Shown in pieces: positions 35,904 to 46,119 of a stretch of 64,000 nt of DNA. How positions within the stretch are numbered: position 1 is the stretch's first letter; each line of letters starts with the position of its first letter. This DNA comes from an uncultured Algibacter sp. (lineage in GTDB: Bacteria; Bacteroidota; Bacteroidia; Flavobacteriales; Flavobacteriaceae): contig NZ_CANKXG010000003.1 of the NCBI RefSeq assembly GCF_947487575.1, forward strand, positions 186,001 to 250,000, written 5' to 3'. The position numbers were made by a program, and so were the translations under genes. The notes beneath the pieces were generated by a model. That model saw only the letters and a list, made by a program, of their open reading frames with translations. It was not told the DNA's origin and searched no databases.

Positions 35904-38900
35904 TTAAAACTTAAGATTTACACTGAAGGTGATTGATTCTATATTTGGATAGTTACCATAATCAAACCCTCTATTTACGTTACCATTTCTATTTCCTGAA
36001 GCTTGATAGCTTACCTCTGGATCTGTACCTGGGTAATCTGTTATGGTTAATAAATTTTGTCCACTTAAAGACAATCTAACATTATCCATTCCTAGCTTAT
36101 TGGCTAATTGACTTGGCAAACTATACCCAAAAACTAAATTCTTTAAACGTACATAACTACCATCATAAACAAACCTAGAATTGATTCTTCTTTCTCTAGC
36201 TGAAGCTCTCGGAACATTAGTATTAGTATTACTTGGTGTCCAAACATTAAGCGCTTCTGTAGTTGCATTTGAACCTCCTGAAGCAAGCTCAGATAATGTG
36301 AAACTATAGATATCACCACCTATAGCACCTTGAAAGAATATACCTAAATCAAAATCTTTGTATTTAAACGTATTGTTTAAACCAAAAGTCCAATCCTGAT
36401 TTGGGTCTCCAATAATTTTTCTGTCAGCACTATTAATAACACCATCACTTACACCATCTACTTCAACATCTGTAAATAACTCATCACCTGCTACTGCTCC
36501 ACTAAATGTAGCTGTACCTTCAGGCAACCCTCCGCCTTGATAAACGCCTCTATATTCATAACCGAAGAATTGACCTATAGGTTCTCCCTCTCTAAGAATA
36601 TGTGTATCATCTTGTAAAAAGTGTCCTGGTGCAGCAGAATCTAGAAACAAATCTTCCCCACTTACTGCAAGTTTCACAATCTCATTACGGTTTCTGGACC
36701 AATTAAAATCGGTAGACCATGAAAAATTATCCGTACTAATATTTCTAGTTGAAAGCACAACTTCAAACCCAGTATTGCTAAGTTCTCCTATGTTTGCGAA
36801 GAAGTCTGGCTCTAAAAAACCAGTATATTCTGCTGTAGAACTGTTTCTTAATACTAAATCATTTGTTTCAATATTATAATAATCTAGACTCAATGATACC
36901 CTGTTATTCCATAAGCCCAAATCTATTCCAATATTTGCTTGACTTGATGTTTCCCATCTTAAGTTTGGGTTTGCAGGGCGCCCAGGAACTACGGCATTTA
37001 CAGTTTGGTCTCCAACAGCAGTATAAATTGGTGTAAACGTAGAAAATGATTGAAATTCTGTAATGGATGGATTTCCTGATGCACCATAACTTGCTCTTAA
37101 TTTTAAATTAGAAATGGTAGCACTATCTTTTAAAAAATCTTCATTTGAAATTTTCCACCCTATCGCACCAGATGGGAAAAAAGCATACTTGTTATTTTTA
37201 GCGAAAACAGATGATCCATCACGACGAGCAGTTAAGGTAATTAAATACCTATCATCATAGCTATAATTAATACGCCCGTACAGAGATTGCAATTCTCTGT
37301 CCCTAAAAAATGACTCAGGCAATAAAGGCACTGAAGCCGTGGCTAAATTAAGGTATGAAGTACTGTTGGTTATAAAACCTTGAGCTCCTGTAGAGTTAGT
37401 GAACTCTTCATCTTTTTGATATGAGAACCCAACTAAAGCAGTAATATTACCTTTACCTATCTCTTTAGTATATGTAAAGTAGTTTTCTGTTAATAAGGTG
37501 TTTCTTTTTAAGTTTTCAATACTTGCTATACCGCCAACATCTGCAGCAGATGTGATTAAAGTAGAAGGTGTATACTGTCCTCTGGTTTCATTTCTAGAAT
37601 TAAATCCAAATGTAGACTTAAATACTAAGTTGTCTAAAATTTTATATTCTCCATAAAAATTTGCTCGATATATATCTTCAACGGTTTCGTCAACACGCTC
37701 TGTAGCCACAGCAAATGGGTTATCTATATTATCACCCACTGGATTGAAAGTGTTATTACCATTTTCATCTAAAACCCCTATATCTGGCACAAAACGATAA
37801 GCAATAGAAATTACATCACCACTTCCACGTCCTCCACTATCTGCCTGACTAGACACACCGTCTTTATTACTTCTGCTACCAAAAGCATTAAAACCAATCT
37901 TTAACTTATCATTAATTTGTGCATCAATATTGGTCAAAAATGAAAAGCGCTCGAATCCAGAATTAATAACTACACCATCTTGATCAAAATAGTTACCTGA
38001 CACATAGTAGTTCATTTTATCCGATCCGCCTGAGAAAGATAATTGATGATTTGTTGTATGACCTGTAGTAAAAATTAAATCTTGCCAGTTCGTACTATCT
38101 GGTCCTTGTACATAAGCTGAGTTAATTTGCCTGTTGTAATTAACAAATTGATTGGCATTCAATAAATCTAACCTATTTGATGTTGACTGAATTGCAAAAT
38201 TACTGTTTAATTCTACTGTCATTTTGCCCTTTTTACCTTTTTTGGTAGTAACTAATATTACACCGTTAGCACCTCTAGATCCATAGATAGCAGTTGCCGA
38301 AGCATCTTTTAAAACTTCTACAGATGCAATATCTCCTGGTTGGGGATATGTAGCACCTACAAAACCATCCACAACCACAAGTGCTGAACTATTTCCATTA
38401 ACCGAAGCATTACCCCTTATAACCACACTAATAGGTGCTCCTGGCTCTCCACCATTATTAGACTGAACTGCGACACCAGCAGCCCTTCCTTGTAAAGCCT
38501 GTTGCGCATCTAAAACTGGAAATGCTGTTAACTCTTCTGACTTAACAGAAGAAACAGAACCCGTTAAATCACTCTTTTTTCTGGAACCATAACCTACTAC
38601 CACAACCTCATCTAAGGCTGATAAATCTTCGTCTAATTGAACATTAACTTGATTAGAACTTCCTACTGTAATTTCTAACGATTTATATCCAACATAGCTG
38701 AAAACTAAAATTGCGTTTTCTTCGGTTACATTTATGGAATAGTTCCCATCAAAATCAGTTGACGCTCCATTAGAGGTCCCTTTAACTATAACATTTACTC
38801 CTGGTAATGTTAGTCCATCCGTTTTGGATGTCACTGTTCCTGTTATTGTTTTGTTTTGTGCATCAATGGAGAGCACAAAACAAAAACCTAATAACAAAAA

Positions 38901-38933
38901 AAGTGTTTGTTTTAATTGTTTTGTTTTTTTCAT
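35904..38933 (-). CDS. SusC/RagA-family TonB-dependent transporter (pair 3)
   Basis: The protein has 1009 residues. A signal peptide (TLFLLLGFCFVLSIDAQ) is followed by a carboxypeptidase-like domain (ITGTVTSKTDGLTLPGVNV), the TonB box LDEVVVVGYGSRKK, a plug with VLKDASATAIYGSRGANGV, and a barrel ending SITFSVNLKF. It is the first large gene of the GH88 unit and lies next to the HTCS gene, which is the usual regulator of such transporters. Imports oligosaccharides into the periplasm. Confidence 0.95.
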   Translation of the reverse strand: MKKTKQLKQTLFLLLGFCFVLSIDAQNKTITGTVTSKTDGLTLPGVNVIVKGTSNGASTDFDGNYSINVTEENAILVFSYVGYKSLEITVGSSNQVNVQLDEDLSALDEVVVVGYGSRKKSDLTGSVSSVKSEELTAFPVLDAQQALQGRAAGVAVQSNNGGEPGAPISVVIRGNASVNGNSSALVVVDGFVGATYPQPGDIASVEVLKDASATAIYGSRGANGVILVTTKKGKKGKMTVELNSNFAIQSTSNRLDLLNANQFVNYNRQINSAYVQGPDSTNWQDLIFTTGHTTNHQLSFSGGSDKMNYYVSGNYFDQDGVVINSGFERFSFLTNIDAQINDKLKIGFNAFGSRSNKDGVSSQADSGGRGSGDVISIAYRFVPDIGVLDENGNNTFNPVGDNIDNPFAVATERVDETVEDIYRANFYGEYKILDNLVFKSTFGFNSRNETRGQYTPSTLITSAADVGGIASIENLKRNTLLTENYFTYTKEIGKGNITALVGFSYQKDEEFTNSTGAQGFITNSTSYLNLATASVPLLPESFFRDRELQSLYGRINYSYDDRYLITLTARRDGSSVFAKNNKYAFFPSGAIGWKISNEDFLKDSATISNLKLRASYGASGNPSITEFQSFSTFTPIYTAVGDQTVNAVVPGRPANPNLRWETSSQANIGIDLGLWNNRVSLSLDYYNIETNDLVLRNSSTAEYTGFLEPDFFANIGELSNTGFEVVLSTRNISTDNFSWSTDFNWSRNRNEIVKLAVSGEDLFLDSAAPGHFLQDDTHILREGEPIGQFFGYEYRGVYQGGGLPEGTATFSGAVAGDELFTDVEVDGVSDGVINSADRKIIGDPNQDWTFGLNNTFKYKDFDLGIFFQGAIGGDIYSFTLSELASGGSNATTEALNVWTPSNTNTNVPRASARERRINSRFVYDGSYVRLKNLVFGYSLPSQLANKLGMDNVRLSLSGQNLLTITDYPGTDPEVSYQASGNRNGNVNRGFDYGNYPNIESITFSVNLKF

Positions 38934-38962
38934 TAGTTAATTTAGTTTTAAATATCCTTTAT

Positions 38963-39055
38963 TTAGTTTAAATAAATAACAATCAACCCTAAAACAACAA
39001 TAAATGCAATTAGTATGTATTCCAAATATTTTGTTGTTGGTTTGATATTTTTCAT
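38963..39055 (-). CDS. Possible 30-residue single-pass membrane protein
   Basis: An ATG at 39055 opens a 30-codon frame reading MKNIKPTTKYLEY and then a hydrophobic run (ILIAFIVVLGLIVIYLN) up to TAA at 38963. The basic/polar N-terminus followed by one strong hydrophobic helix makes it look like a real small membrane protein rather than chance. It lies between the HTCS gene and SusC on the same strand, 29 bases above the SusC start. No known family is recognised. It may be a leader peptide or a small partner of the transporter or sensor. Confidence 0.5.
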   Translation of the reverse strand: MKNIKPTTKYLEYILIAFIVVLGLIVIYLN

Positions 39056-39082
39056 CAGTATAAAATTATAACAATTGATTGC

Positions 39083-39126
39083 TACAGAAGTACAAAATAA
39101 GGGGCAAAATAGTACAACGCTCTGTA
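39083..39126. promoter_or_regulatory. Candidate HTCS operator upstream of SusC pair 3
   Basis: An interrupted inverted repeat, TACAGAAGTAC (39083-39093) and GTACAACGCTCTGTA (39112-39126), flanks AAAATA and CAAAATA. The shared parts are TACAGA/TCTGTA and GTAC/GTAC with unequal spacing. It lies between the HTCS stop and the small membrane ORF, where a site for the AraC-type output domain is expected. Confidence 0.35.
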
Positions 39127-39156
39127 TTTCAATTGGTTAAATATATAAAGACGATT

Positions 39157-42100
39157 TTAATCGGAGAATTTTGAAGCGTACTTTGAAGGTGTTTCTCCAA
39201 ATTTCTTTTGAAAAGATTTACTAAAATATTTTGGATCTCTATATCCAACTTGATAACTAACCTGAGAAATATTTATTTTCCCTTGTTCTAATAATTGTGC
39301 TGCACGCTTCATTCTGAAATGTTGAATAAAATCATTTGGTGTAAAGTTAGACCATGCTTTTATTTTTGTGAATAACATCGTTCTACTAACACCTAGTTCT
39401 GCACAGAAATAAGTAATATCAAAATCTTCATTACTAATATTTTCATTAACTATTAGTAATGCTTTTTTGTAGAGTTTCTCATCATAAGAAGACACCAAAA
39501 TATCTTCAGGTTTCAGCCCTTCATTTGAAACAAATTTCTTCCTTAATTTTTCTCTTGTTTGAAGCAAATTTTTAACTCTAAGCTTAAACTCATTTATATT
39601 GAATGGCTTACTAATATAATCATCGGCTCCAAGCTCTAACCCATCAATCTTATATATTAAAGACGACCTAGAAGTTAATAGTATTATGGGGATATGACTT
39701 GTTTTTAAATCCTCTTTAATTGCAGAACATAATTCTGTTCCTGTCATTTCAGGCATAATAACATCACTAACTATTAAGTCAGGAGCTTCTTTTTTGGCCT
39801 TTTTTAAAGCTAATTTTCCATTTTCAGTTTCAATTACGTTGTATTGCCCTTTTAATAAACTCTTTATAAATTTACGTAGTGGTTTATGATCCTCCACTAT
39901 TAGAATAGTCTGTTTATCTTCTTCTTTTATGTCTTCCACAAATGCATCTTCAATAAAATCTTTAGGTTCATTTAATTGCTCTATATATTGAGATACATCA
40001 TCACTAAATTTAAAATCCTGCAAAATCTCTGTTTCATTTAAATGTGTACTACCTAATAATAATGATACTGAAAATATAGAACCTTTATCATCTAAATTAC
40101 TTTTTACCTCTATAGTTCCTTTATGTAGTTCTACTATATTTTTGGCAATGGACAACCCAATTCCTGTACCTTTATTATAATTGTTGTCTGGTTTATTATT
40201 TACTGCAACTTCAAAAAAACGTTCAAATATTTTGTCATGATATTCTTTAGCTATACCCACTCCAGTATCTTCAATATATATATTTAAGCTATTTTCATTT
40301 TTTTTAACTCTAATTACTATTTTGCCTCCTTTTGGAGTATAGCGAAATGCATTTGATATTAAATTATAAAAAACACGCTCTAACTTATTACGGTCGTAGT
40401 AAACCAAAACAGTATCTTCATCACATATAAAGTCAAATTCATAATTACCATTTTTTGCAAATTCTGTAAAAGACAAATAAATTTCTCTTAAAAACTTAAC
40501 AATATTACCTTCGGCAGCTTGCAATTTATATAGATTATTTTCAAATTTTCTGAAATCCATTAACCTATTAATAAGGTGTAATAGGTGGTTTGCATTATTG
40601 TCTATAACTAGCAATTTTTTATAAACATTACTACTTCCTCGATAATTCTCAATTATTTGATTAAGCGGTCCTAAAATTAATGCTAAAGGTGTTCTAAACT
40701 CATGAGATATATTCGTAAAAAACTGTAGTTTATCTTTATTTATTTCTTTTGTCTTTTCAGTTTCTAGGTATTCTAATTGTAAATCATGCCTCAATTTTGT
40801 TCTAGATTTTAGAATATCTAATAAAAAATAAAGTGCCAATATAATAAGTAAGCCATAAATTGTAAATGCCCACCATGTTCGCCATGGTGCAGGTGCTACA
40901 TAAATTTTTAATTGTGTTACACCTTCATTCCAAACATTATCACTATTAGCTCCTTTAACTTCAAAAACATAATTTCCGGGGTTCTGAATTGTATATGAAG
41001 CGGTATTACTAGTCGTTAAATTCCATTCTTTTTCTAGACCTTTAAGTCTGTATTTATAGTTATTATTACTTGGGTTAATAAAGTTAGGAATGGAAAATGA
41101 AATGCTAAAATTACCTTGAGTATGAGACAAGTTTATAGATTTGGTATAGGGAAGCGTATTTTGTAACACAGTATTAACCTTACTCTTTTTGTAATCATTT
41201 TCTTTAATATTAAAATCTGTCAAAATAACCTGTGGTGTATAGCTATTAGTGATTAATTTATTTGAATCAAAATATGTAACGCCAGTTGGTCCACCAAAGT
41301 AAAACTCAGATTCACCTAGCTTTAAACTACTATTATCATTAAATTCATTACTTACTATACCATCTGTTTGATTATAAATCTCTATTTCATTCTGTTTAGA
41401 ATTATATTTTACTAAACCTTGATTTGTACTAATCCATAATTGCTCTTTATTATCTTCATGAATGCTATGGACTGATGATATATTTATATCGTTAACTGAT
41501 AAATTAACTGGCTTAAAAGTTGTAGCATCATATTTATACAAACCTTTTGACTTTGTACCTACCCACAAATTTTTATGAATATCTTCAAATACGCATAGTA
41601 TATCATCTCCATATTGTAGAGTTTCATCATAAAAAAAAGTGGAAACAATATCTTTATTATCTATTCTGTTTAAACCCTTTTCTGTACTAACCCAAATATT
41701 GTTTTGTGAATCAATACAAATGGCTCGTACTAAATTATTAGATAAGGTGCTCTTAATGTTATCTGACTCATAAAACCGTTTAAAATCTTTAGTTTCAGGA
41801 TTATATTTAAACAAACCCTGACCAAAAGTACCTATCCACACATTATTAAAACGATCTCTTTTAATAGCATAAACACCTGCGTTTTTTATAAACTCACGCA
41901 GGTTTTCAGGTAATTTATTTTTTAAAAATTGTTTCGTTCTTAAATCATATAAATCTAAGCCATTTTTAAAAGTCCCTATCCATAGAGTATTATTTATAAC
42001 TCTTAGAGATTTTATGTTATTATCTGAAAGGCTAGTATTTTTTTTTAAAATATAGCTATATGTATTCTTATTTCTATCCCAAATAGTAACTCCTCCTCCT

Positions 42101-43218
42101 TCTGTACCGAAGTAAATATTATTCTTGTAGTATTCAATTGAGCTCACTACATTATAGCTTAAACCCTTTCCTATTCGATTTTGTGTTATATTTCTGAAGT
42201 TGACATTAGAATCATCCCAAATATTAATACCTCCATAGTATGTACCTATCCAAATGGAGTTTTTTATATCTTCAAATAAATATTTAATTGAATTTTTACT
42301 CAATCCGTTTTTGTTGTCAATATCTGCTCTTAATGCTACTACAGATTTATCTCTACTAACAATCTTTAAACCATTATAAGTCCCAATCCATAAATTATTA
42401 TCAATATCAAAAAGCAATTTTCGAACATTTTTATCATTATTTCCTATAGTATTATCAGTTTCTAAATACGAAGAAAACATTCTCGAAACTAAATCATAGC
42501 TAATAACACCATTGTTTCTTGAAGCTATTAATATGTTTTCATTAAAACCTTCAACTAAATCTTGAACATAAAAATCTTCACTTCCCTTTAATATGGTAAA
42601 CTCAAATATATTTTCGTTTAAACTTGACAACTTATAAATCCCTGCTCCTGTACCTACAAAAACATCTCCATTTGAAGCTTCCATAACACACATAATACGC
42701 TTTTGTATTGGTCTCTCAAACGTATTTAAGTAATTACTAAAACTGTCTTCTTCTTTATTGTAAATAGAAAGTCCTTCTGAGGTTCCTAGCCATACCTTTC
42801 CATTAGAAAGAGTTTTTATTATCCAAATTGTATTATTTGATAAAGACGAGCTTTTTTCATCATGAAAATATCTAGTAAACAAATCGGTTTTAGGATTATA
42901 CTTATTTAAGCCATTGTATGTCCCAACCCACAGAAAGCCATCGTTATCCTCATGGATAGACAAAATATCATTATTACTTATAGAACTGGAGTTATTTTCT
43001 TGGTTTCTATAGACCGTGAATTTTGTACCATCATACTTATTTAACCCATCTCGAGTACCGATCCATATTTGACCTAATCTATCCTGATGAATAGCGATAA
43101 CTGAACTTTGTGAAAGCCCATCAAAAGTAGACAAATGTCTAAATAGATAGCTGTTATTTTGAGCCTTGAGAGTACAAAATACAATGAAAAGGAAAAGATA
43201 TAATACAATCTTTTTCAT
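39157..43218 (-). CDS. Hybrid two-component system sensor/regulator (HTCS)
   Basis: The protein has 1353 residues, full length for the family. A signal peptide is followed by two periplasmic seven-bladed propellers made of repeats such as IWIGTRDGLNKYDG and LWVGTKSKGLYKY (to about 680), a Y_Y_Y domain (about 690-775), a membrane helix (about 780-803), a HisKA domain with the phospho-acceptor in FTNISHEFRTP (His about 838), an ATPase with GTGIGLSIAKNIVELH, a receiver domain with phospho-acceptor Asp about 1149 in IVSDVIMPEMTG, and a C-terminal AraC helix-turn-helix. It senses an imported oligosaccharide in the periplasm and activates transport genes, most likely the adjacent SusC/SusD-GH88 unit. 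Confidence 0.96.
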   Translation of the reverse strand: MKKIVLYLFLFIVFCTLKAQNNSYLFRHLSTFDGLSQSSVIAIHQDRLGQIWIGTRDGLNKYDGTKFTVYRNQENNSSSISNNDILSIHEDNDGFLWVGTYNGLNKYNPKTDLFTRYFHDEKSSSLSNNTIWIIKTLSNGKVWLGTSEGLSIYNKEEDSFSNYLNTFERPIQKRIMCVMEASNGDVFVGTGAGIYKLSSLNENIFEFTILKGSEDFYVQDLVEGFNENILIASRNNGVISYDLVSRMFSSYLETDNTIGNNDKNVRKLLFDIDNNLWIGTYNGLKIVSRDKSVVALRADIDNKNGLSKNSIKYLFEDIKNSIWIGTYYGGINIWDDSNVNFRNITQNRIGKGLSYNVVSSIEYYKNNIYFGTEGGGVTIWDRNKNTYSYILKKNTSLSDNNIKSLRVINNTLWIGTFKNGLDLYDLRTKQFLKNKLPENLREFIKNAGVYAIKRDRFNNVWIGTFGQGLFKYNPETKDFKRFYESDNIKSTLSNNLVRAICIDSQNNIWVSTEKGLNRIDNKDIVSTFFYDETLQYGDDILCVFEDIHKNLWVGTKSKGLYKYDATTFKPVNLSVNDINISSVHSIHEDNKEQLWISTNQGLVKYNSKQNEIEIYNQTDGIVSNEFNDNSSLKLGESEFYFGGPTGVTYFDSNKLITNSYTPQVILTDFNIKENDYKKSKVNTVLQNTLPYTKSINLSHTQGNFSISFSIPNFINPSNNNYKYRLKGLEKEWNLTTSNTASYTIQNPGNYVFEVKGANSDNVWNEGVTQLKIYVAPAPWRTWWAFTIYGLLIILALYFLLDILKSRTKLRHDLQLEYLETEKTKEINKDKLQFFTNISHEFRTPLALILGPLNQIIENYRGSSNVYKKLLVIDNNANHLLHLINRLMDFRKFENNLYKLQAAEGNIVKFLREIYLSFTEFAKNGNYEFDFICDEDTVLVYYDRNKLERVFYNLISNAFRYTPKGGKIVIRVKKNENSLNIYIEDTGVGIAKEYHDKIFERFFEVAVNNKPDNNYNKGTGIGLSIAKNIVELHKGTIEVKSNLDDKGSIFSVSLLLGSTHLNETEILQDFKFSDDVSQYIEQLNEPKDFIEDAFVEDIKEEDKQTILIVEDHKPLRKFIKSLLKGQYNVIETENGKLALKKAKKEAPDLIVSDVIMPEMTGTELCSAIKEDLKTSHIPIILLTSRSSLIYKIDGLELGADDYISKPFNINEFKLRVKNLLQTREKLRKKFVSNEGLKPEDILVSSYDEKLYKKALLIVNENISNEDFDITYFCAELGVSRTMLFTKIKAWSNFTPNDFIQHFRMKRAAQLLEQGKINISQVSYQVGYRDPKYFSKSFQKKFGETPSKYASKFSD

Positions 43219-43283
43219 AAAAAATGCTTTCTTTTAAAAGTAAATATAATAAGATTAAATTTGGTTAATTTTGATTACTAAAA

Positions 43284-43317
43284 AAATAAGTCAACGCATT
43301 AAAACGTTGACTTATTT
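43284..43317 (-). terminator. Terminator of the hexuronate operon
   Basis: A 13-bp perfect inverted repeat (AAATAAGTCAACG at 43284-43296 and its complement at 43305-43317) with an 8-base loop is followed on the minus strand by a T run. It lies 28 bases beyond the dctM stop and before the HTCS start. Confidence 0.75.
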
Positions 43318-43344
43318 AAAATATTAAACATTTTTAAAATTTTA

Positions 43345-44649
43345 TTACAAACCAAACAACCTTGGCAAATACATAGAAATTCCTGGAATATAAGTTATAA
43401 GTAGCAATACAATTACCATAATAAGTAAAAAAGGTAATAATGGCTTGACGACTTGTGAAACCGAAACATTTGCTATACCACTACCAACAAAAAGTATAGT
43501 TCCTACTGGAGGAGTACAAAGTCCAATACATAAATTAAGTACTAAAACAATACCAAAATGCACAGGATCCATTCCTAAAGCAACAACTACAGGCAAAAAT
43601 ATTGGTGTAAATATTAATACAGCTGGTGTCATATCCATAAACGTTCCTATGATTAATAAGACTAAATTAATCACTAAGAATATCACAATTTTATTACTGA
43701 ATTGCTCTAATAAAAACCCACTAATAAGTTCTGGAATACCTTCAAAAGAAAATAACCAAGACATGGCCATAGATGTACATATTAAAAACATAACTACCGC
43801 AGTAGTCTTAGCACTTGTTAGTAATATATCTGGAAAATCTTTAGTACTTATATCACCATAAACTAGAGCCAAAACAGCAGCATATAGTACAGCTATAGCT
43901 GAAGCTTCAGTAGCTGTAAATATACCAGCTACAATACCACCTACTACGATAACTAAAAGTAAAAGGCTAAAAAATGCTTTTCTGAAATAAGTCCAAATTA
44001 ATGATAATGGTGCGCGACTTCCTTTTGTAAACTTTCTCGTTATAGCTACAAATGCGATGTAACTCATAATAGCAACTCCAAGTAAAATACCTGGTAAATA
44101 CCCTGCTATAAATAAAGCAGCAACAGATGCTGTACCTCCACTTGCTAGTGCATATACTATTAAAATATTACTCGGTGGTATCAATAATCCTGTTGTAGAA
44201 GAGGTAATATTTACAGAAGCACTAAATTCTCTTGGATAACCTTCTTCTTCCATTCTATCCGTCATAATACTTCCAATTGCAGATGTTGCAGCAATGGCTG
44301 ATCCTGAAATAGCTCCAAATAACATTGATGCTAATACATTTACATAAGCTAAACCTCCTGGCAAACTAGCTACTAATGATTTAGCAAAATTTATTAATCG
44401 GTTTGCAATGCCGCCGCGTTTCATGATTTCTCCAGCCAAAACAAAAAACGGTATGGCTAATAGTGCGAAACTATCAATACCGGTCGTCATACGTTGTGCT
44501 ATGGTTGTTAACCCAGGTAATTTATCTATATTTAACAATAAACTTATAGTTGTTGAAATACCAATACTGTATGCTACTGGTACTTTAAGCATCAATAAAG
44601 TAAAAAAACTAGCAAATAATACGATAATACTTATTACTTCAATACTCAT
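43345..44649 (-). CDS. dctM: TRAP transporter large membrane subunit (DctM)
   Basis: The protein has 434 residues with about twelve hydrophobic segments, of DctM / TRAP-L type. Characteristic parts are LLAIPFFVLAGEIMKRGG, the pore motif SGSAIAATSAIGSIM, GLLIPPSNILIVYALASGG and PVHFGIVLVLNLCIGLCTPPVGTILFVG. It forms the sodium-coupled channel of the carrier with DctQ and receives substrate from DctP. It is the last gene of the hexuronate operon, two bases after dctQ. Confidence 0.95.
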   Translation of the reverse strand: MSIEVISIIVLFASFFTLLMLKVPVAYSIGISTTISLLLNIDKLPGLTTIAQRMTTGIDSFALLAIPFFVLAGEIMKRGGIANRLINFAKSLVASLPGGLAYVNVLASMLFGAISGSAIAATSAIGSIMTDRMEEEGYPREFSASVNITSSTTGLLIPPSNILIVYALASGGTASVAALFIAGYLPGILLGVAIMSYIAFVAITRKFTKGSRAPLSLIWTYFRKAFFSLLLLVIVVGGIVAGIFTATEASAIAVLYAAVLALVYGDISTKDFPDILLTSAKTTAVVMFLICTSMAMSWLFSFEGIPELISGFLLEQFSNKIVIFLVINLVLLIIGTFMDMTPAVLIFTPIFLPVVVALGMDPVHFGIVLVLNLCIGLCTPPVGTILFVGSGIANVSVSQVVKPLLPFLLIMVIVLLLITYIPGISMYLPRLFGL

Positions 44650-44651
44650 AA

Positions 44652-45143
44652 TTATTCGGTTATTTCGTTAGCATTAATTTTAAACATGTGGTAGACAGAA
44701 AACCACATAATCAATAAGCCACTTACTGGTAAAATAGCATAAATGTATCCTAAAGGAATACGTAATGTTCCTGATAATTGACCTAGGTGTAACGTGGTGT
44801 AAACAAGATTAAATCCGCCAATAACCATAACAATAAGTGCAAATGCAAAAATGCAGATTTCAATAAAAATCAATGCTTTTTTTCTGGTTTTAGGTGAGAA
44901 CTTTTGATACAGAAAATCCATTGATAAGTGCAAACGTTTAGCATTTAAATACGCTGCTCCTAAAATAGACATCCATATTAATGAAAAACGTGCCAGCTCC
45001 TCAGTAAAAGCAAACGATGTGTTTAAAATATACCTTGAAAACACCTGCCCCAATACATCTATAACTAATAGACCGAAAATGAAAACCAAAATAATTTCCA
45101 TGACTTTGCATGCCTTATTAAAAATAACATCTGCTGTTTTCAT
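44652..45143 (-). CDS. dctQ: TRAP transporter small membrane subunit (DctQ)
   Basis: The protein has 163 residues with four hydrophobic segments and the DctQ signature FTEELARFSLIWMSILGAAYLNAKRLHLSMDFL. It pairs with DctM in the inner membrane. It lies two bases after dctP and two before dctM, a compact three-gene carrier. Confidence 0.94.
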   Translation of the reverse strand: MKTADVIFNKACKVMEIILVFIFGLLVIDVLGQVFSRYILNTSFAFTEELARFSLIWMSILGAAYLNAKRLHLSMDFLYQKFSPKTRKKALIFIEICIFAFALIVMVIGGFNLVYTTLHLGQLSGTLRIPLGYIYAILPVSGLLIMWFSVYHMFKINANEITE

Positions 45144-45145
45144 AA

Positions 45146-46117
45146 TTATTGATTTTTAATTTGGTTGATAAGATCATTCATTTCTGGGTGTTCTTCCATA
45201 AAAGCCTCTAAAACAGATTTTGACTGCTCTTGAAACAATGATTTCTCTGGAATAATAACTTCTACACCAGCTGCTTTTGCAGTAGCCATTGATTCTTCTA
45301 CAGATTCGTTCCAAAACCGTTTTTGAGCTTGCACAGACTCATCCATAGCCTCTTGAACCCATTGCTTCTCTTCTTCTGTAAGTTTATCCCAATATTTAGT
45401 TCCAATTAGCAACACATCTGGAACCGAAGAATGCTGATCTAAAGTATAATATTTACTAACTTCATAATGATTTGAAGATACAAATGAAGGTGGATTGTTC
45501 TCCGCACCATCCACCACACCTTGCTGTATAGCAGTATATAATTCACCATAAGCCATTGGTGTTGCCGAACCTCCTAAGGCATTCACCATATTAATAGCCA
45601 TTTGATTATTCATCACTCTAATTTTCAAGCCTTTTAAATCTTCAGGCGTTCTAATAGCTTTGTTGGAGGTGTAAAAACTTCTACTTCCTGCATCATAATA
45701 CCCAAGTCCTCTTAACCAAAATTTACTTCCTTTTTCTAAAATAGATTTACCGACTTCACCTTCTAAAACATCAAATTGATGTTGTTTGTTTCTAAACAAA
45801 TAAGGAATACCTAATACATGATATTCTGGAACAAAATTAGATAATGTTGCTGCACTAACCTTAGTTATCGCTACACTTCCTATTTGCAAAAGCTCAAGAA
45901 CTTCACGCTCAGATCCTAATTGGCCATCAGGAAACACCTTCACATTCATTTTACCACCAGACTTTTTGTTTAGTGCTTTTTTAAACTCTAAAATACCTTT
46001 GTGAACAGGGTGCCCCTGTGGTAAAGTGTGTGCCAAATATAAAGTTTGTGTATCTCCTTCTTCTTTACAAGACGAAAACGCTAAAACCAAAATACAGACT
46101 AAGATAACGTGTTTCAT
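45146..46117 (-). CDS. dctP: TRAP transporter substrate-binding protein (DctP), lipoprotein
   Basis: The protein has 323 residues with a lipoprotein signal (LVLAFSSC, Cys17), so it is membrane-tethered rather than free. It has typical DctP segments: LAHTLPQGHPVHKGI, VFPDGQLGSEREVLELLQIG, LKGLKIRVMNNQMAINM with the carboxylate-binding arginine R167, and GVVDGAENNPPSF. Given the operon (uxaC, uxuA, kduI) the ligand is very probably a hexuronate or its 4-deoxy-5-keto derivative. The gene is three bases after uxaC. Confidence 0.93.
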   Translation of the reverse strand: MKHVILVCILVLAFSSCKEEGDTQTLYLAHTLPQGHPVHKGILEFKKALNKKSGGKMNVKVFPDGQLGSEREVLELLQIGSVAITKVSAATLSNFVPEYHVLGIPYLFRNKQHQFDVLEGEVGKSILEKGSKFWLRGLGYYDAGSRSFYTSNKAIRTPEDLKGLKIRVMNNQMAINMVNALGGSATPMAYGELYTAIQQGVVDGAENNPPSFVSSNHYEVSKYYTLDQHSSVPDVLLIGTKYWDKLTEEEKQWVQEAMDESVQAQKRFWNESVEESMATAKAAGVEVIIPEKSLFQEQSKSVLEAFMEEHPEMNDLINQIKNQ

Positions 46118-46119
46118 AA

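Noticed and set aside
43445-43861. 138-codon plus-strand ORF opposite dctM
   Set aside because: It is antisense to conserved TRAP transporter sequence; a product of codon bias on the other strand.
29602-46117. Sialic acid utilisation (Kelch NanM-like protein plus TRAP carrier)
   Set aside because: No NanA, NanE, NanK or sialidase is encoded, and the TRAP genes are in an operon with uronate enzymes.
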